From RH-AL1 sp050013235 (GTDB taxonomy: Bacteria > Pseudomonadota > Alphaproteobacteria > Rhizobiales > Beijerinckiaceae): 6,650 nucleotides of DNA. Made by a program: the position numbers and the translations under genes. The notes beneath the pieces were generated by a model. That model did no database searches, was not told where the DNA came from, and saw nothing but the letters and a program-made list of their open reading frames with translations. The number at the start of each line of letters is the position of its first letter. The first letter of the stretch is position 1. The stretch spans positions 1 to 6,650 of the forward strand of contig JBEKFQ010000126.1 of assembly GCA_050013235.1 (NCBI GenBank), read 5' to 3'. Below are positions 5,676 through 6,650 of the stretch, in pieces.

Positions 5676-5960
5676 TCATGGCCCGTCGTACAGCCCGGTT
5701 CCTCTTTTAGGGAAAGAGCGATTAACGTTCGGCCGGTTCAAACTTGTCGCGCTGTAATCGACGTTAGGGCCACCAGCACCGGCTTGGGTTACATCGGCAG
5801 CGCGTGAGGCACCTTTGACAGCTGTGCCACGGTTCACAGCCATAAAGTCCAGCTCGCCAATTGCAGCAAACCCCAAGGCAATGCCGATTGCGGACATTAC
5901 AATCAACTCGATGGCGAGGTAGCGATGGCGGCCAACGAAGCGCCTTATTTTGTTCACCAT
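5676..5960 (-). CDS. Small putative membrane-anchored protein, unknown function
   Basis: The product has 94 residues and I do not recognise it. A basic N terminus (KIRRFVGRHR, residues 4-13) precedes one hydrophobic segment (about 15-35, LAIELIVMSAIGIALGFAAI). A polar, Gly/Asn/Arg-rich tail (about 38-94) follows, predicted outside the cytoplasm. The segment could be an uncleaved signal anchor; no lipobox is present. The ATG has AAAGGA 6 nt upstream, and a plausible promoter lies at 5999-6027, both supporting expression. It stands alone between an IS3 remnant and an AAA ATPase remnant, so its context gives no clue to function. Confidence 0.55.
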   Translation of the reverse strand: MVNKIRRFVGRHRYLAIELIVMSAIGIALGFAAIGELDFMAVNRGTAVKGASRAADVTQAGAGGPNVDYSATSLNRPNVNRSFPKRGTGLYDGP

Positions 5961-5998
5961 GGATTGTCCTTTCTACACTTTTCCTCAGCTATTTTGAA

Positions 5999-6028
5999 AC
6001 TTTATTTTGATCGCTTTCGTGGATCAAA
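5999..6028 (-). promoter_or_regulatory. Putative promoter with inverted repeat upstream of the 94-residue protein
   Basis: On the minus strand TTGATC (6027-6022) and TAAAGT (6004-5999) are 17 bp apart, each 4/6 to sigma70 consensus. An inverted repeat TTTGATC/GATCAAA (6006-6012 and 6022-6028, 9-nt spacer) fills the spacer and the -35, as an operator might. The predicted leader is about 30 nt. Confidence 0.35.
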
Positions 6029-6167
6029 GCACCCGATAAATAACGGTGGGTCCATTTCACAGCCAAACTTCAGGTCGGACCGGTCTTTCAGCTCAACCAT
6101 ACGAAGAGGCCGAGATCATCGGTGATGGCCTGCCGGATGTTGCTGTGAAATGATGTTTTACGAACTA

Positions 6168-6650
6168 TCAAGCAATAATTGGGCCGCCGGATTTGAGTGC
6201 CGCTAAAGAACGAGCGAACGGCGACACGAGCTTGGTAGGCTGACTCACCGGCTCTAGGACCGACAGCAACACGTCGATCACGTTGTCTCCGGAGATCGAC
6301 GGCGCCTTGTCCAGCTCGTCGAACGCGAAGAGCGGCGAGGAGGTGGGACATTCCAGGAGCCCCTTGGCCAGCTTGCCGATCTTGGCGTATTTGAAGACCG
6401 AACTGAGCCCTGAGAGCCGCCAACGGTCGGAGGTAGAATTCATGGCGATCGGGATGAAGGTCGTGCCGATGGCGCGTGCGATGCTGCCCATGTAGAAGGT
6501 TATTCCAACGCCGGGCGGCGCGAGCAATAGGATGTGAACGACGCCGGACGTCTTCGCCATGATGCGGCGATGCGTTGGATTGCCGGCGGAAAAGCGGCCT
6601 CGGGATGCGCGGCATCGGCAAGCCAGATGGGGCGTTTCAAAACGCGCTGG
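6168..6650 (-). pseudogene. Decayed AAA+ ATPase (Lon-like module), partial
   Basis: From the ATG at 6560 the frame reads HILLLAPPGVGIT, then YMGSIARAIGTTF, FKYAKIGKLAKGLLE, and PLFAFDELDKA, then VIDVLLSVLEP. These match the Walker A, linking and Walker B parts of a Lon-like AAA+ ATPase. The Walker A lysine is isoleucine (ATA at 6503-6501, one base from AAA), which should abolish ATP binding. Upstream similarity appears to continue in another frame (LADAAHPEAAFPPAIQRIAA, about 6615-6565), consistent with a one-base loss near 6561. Downstream of LEP the frame runs into unrelated residues, while the expected ES-A continues two bases out of register (about 6247). Sensor and arginine-finger regions are missing. 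The gene extends beyond the window on its 5' side. Confidence 0.65.

Noticed and set aside
1..6650. tRNA genes, rRNA genes and CRISPR arrays
   Set aside because: I saw no convincing tRNA T-arm sequence, no rRNA-like sequence and no regularly spaced repeats.

Overview
The window looks like a GC-rich alphaproteobacterial accessory region, most likely from a rhizobial-type member of the Hyphomicrobiales (Bradyrhizobium, Mesorhizobium and Methylobacterium are the sort of genera meant). This rests on protein style and gene content, not on a database match. It is one intact metal-homeostasis cassette surrounded by an insertion sequence and pieces of broken genes.

Layout. Bases 1-1290 hold an IS110-family (IS1111-like) insertion element with an apparently intact DEDD transposase on the minus strand and a structured non-coding 3' end (1-169) that is a good candidate for its bridge RNA. 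Next comes the C-terminal stub of a PHB-depolymerase-type esterase (1385-1696, plus). A small excisionase-like helix-turn-helix protein follows (1952-2209, minus). From 2210 to 2972 no convincing gene is visible, only short repeats: a pair resembling an IS21-type end, a pair of palindrome-containing direct repeats around a TATAAT, and a 12-bp tandem duplication.

The functional core is 2973-5330. A minus-strand operon encodes an NRAMP-family metal transporter with non-canonical metal-site motifs and, 10 bp downstream, a 64-residue single-span membrane protein. Divergent from it is mntR, a DtxR-family manganese regulator with all six expected metal ligands. Between them lies a 20-bp palindrome very like the E. 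coli MntR box, overlapping a sigma70-type promoter for the transporter. The simplest reading is a self-contained circuit: MntR binds Mn(II) and shuts off the transporter operon. The operator position also argues that the transporter starts at a GTG at 4569, not at the ATGs further upstream.

After mntR come an IS3-family orfA remnant with a frameshift (5338-5478), an orphan 94-residue membrane protein with a plausible promoter (5676-5960), and a decayed AAA+ ATPase whose Walker A lysine is replaced by isoleucine (6168-6650, running off the window). The intact Mn cassette in the middle of this debris is the most notable overall feature.
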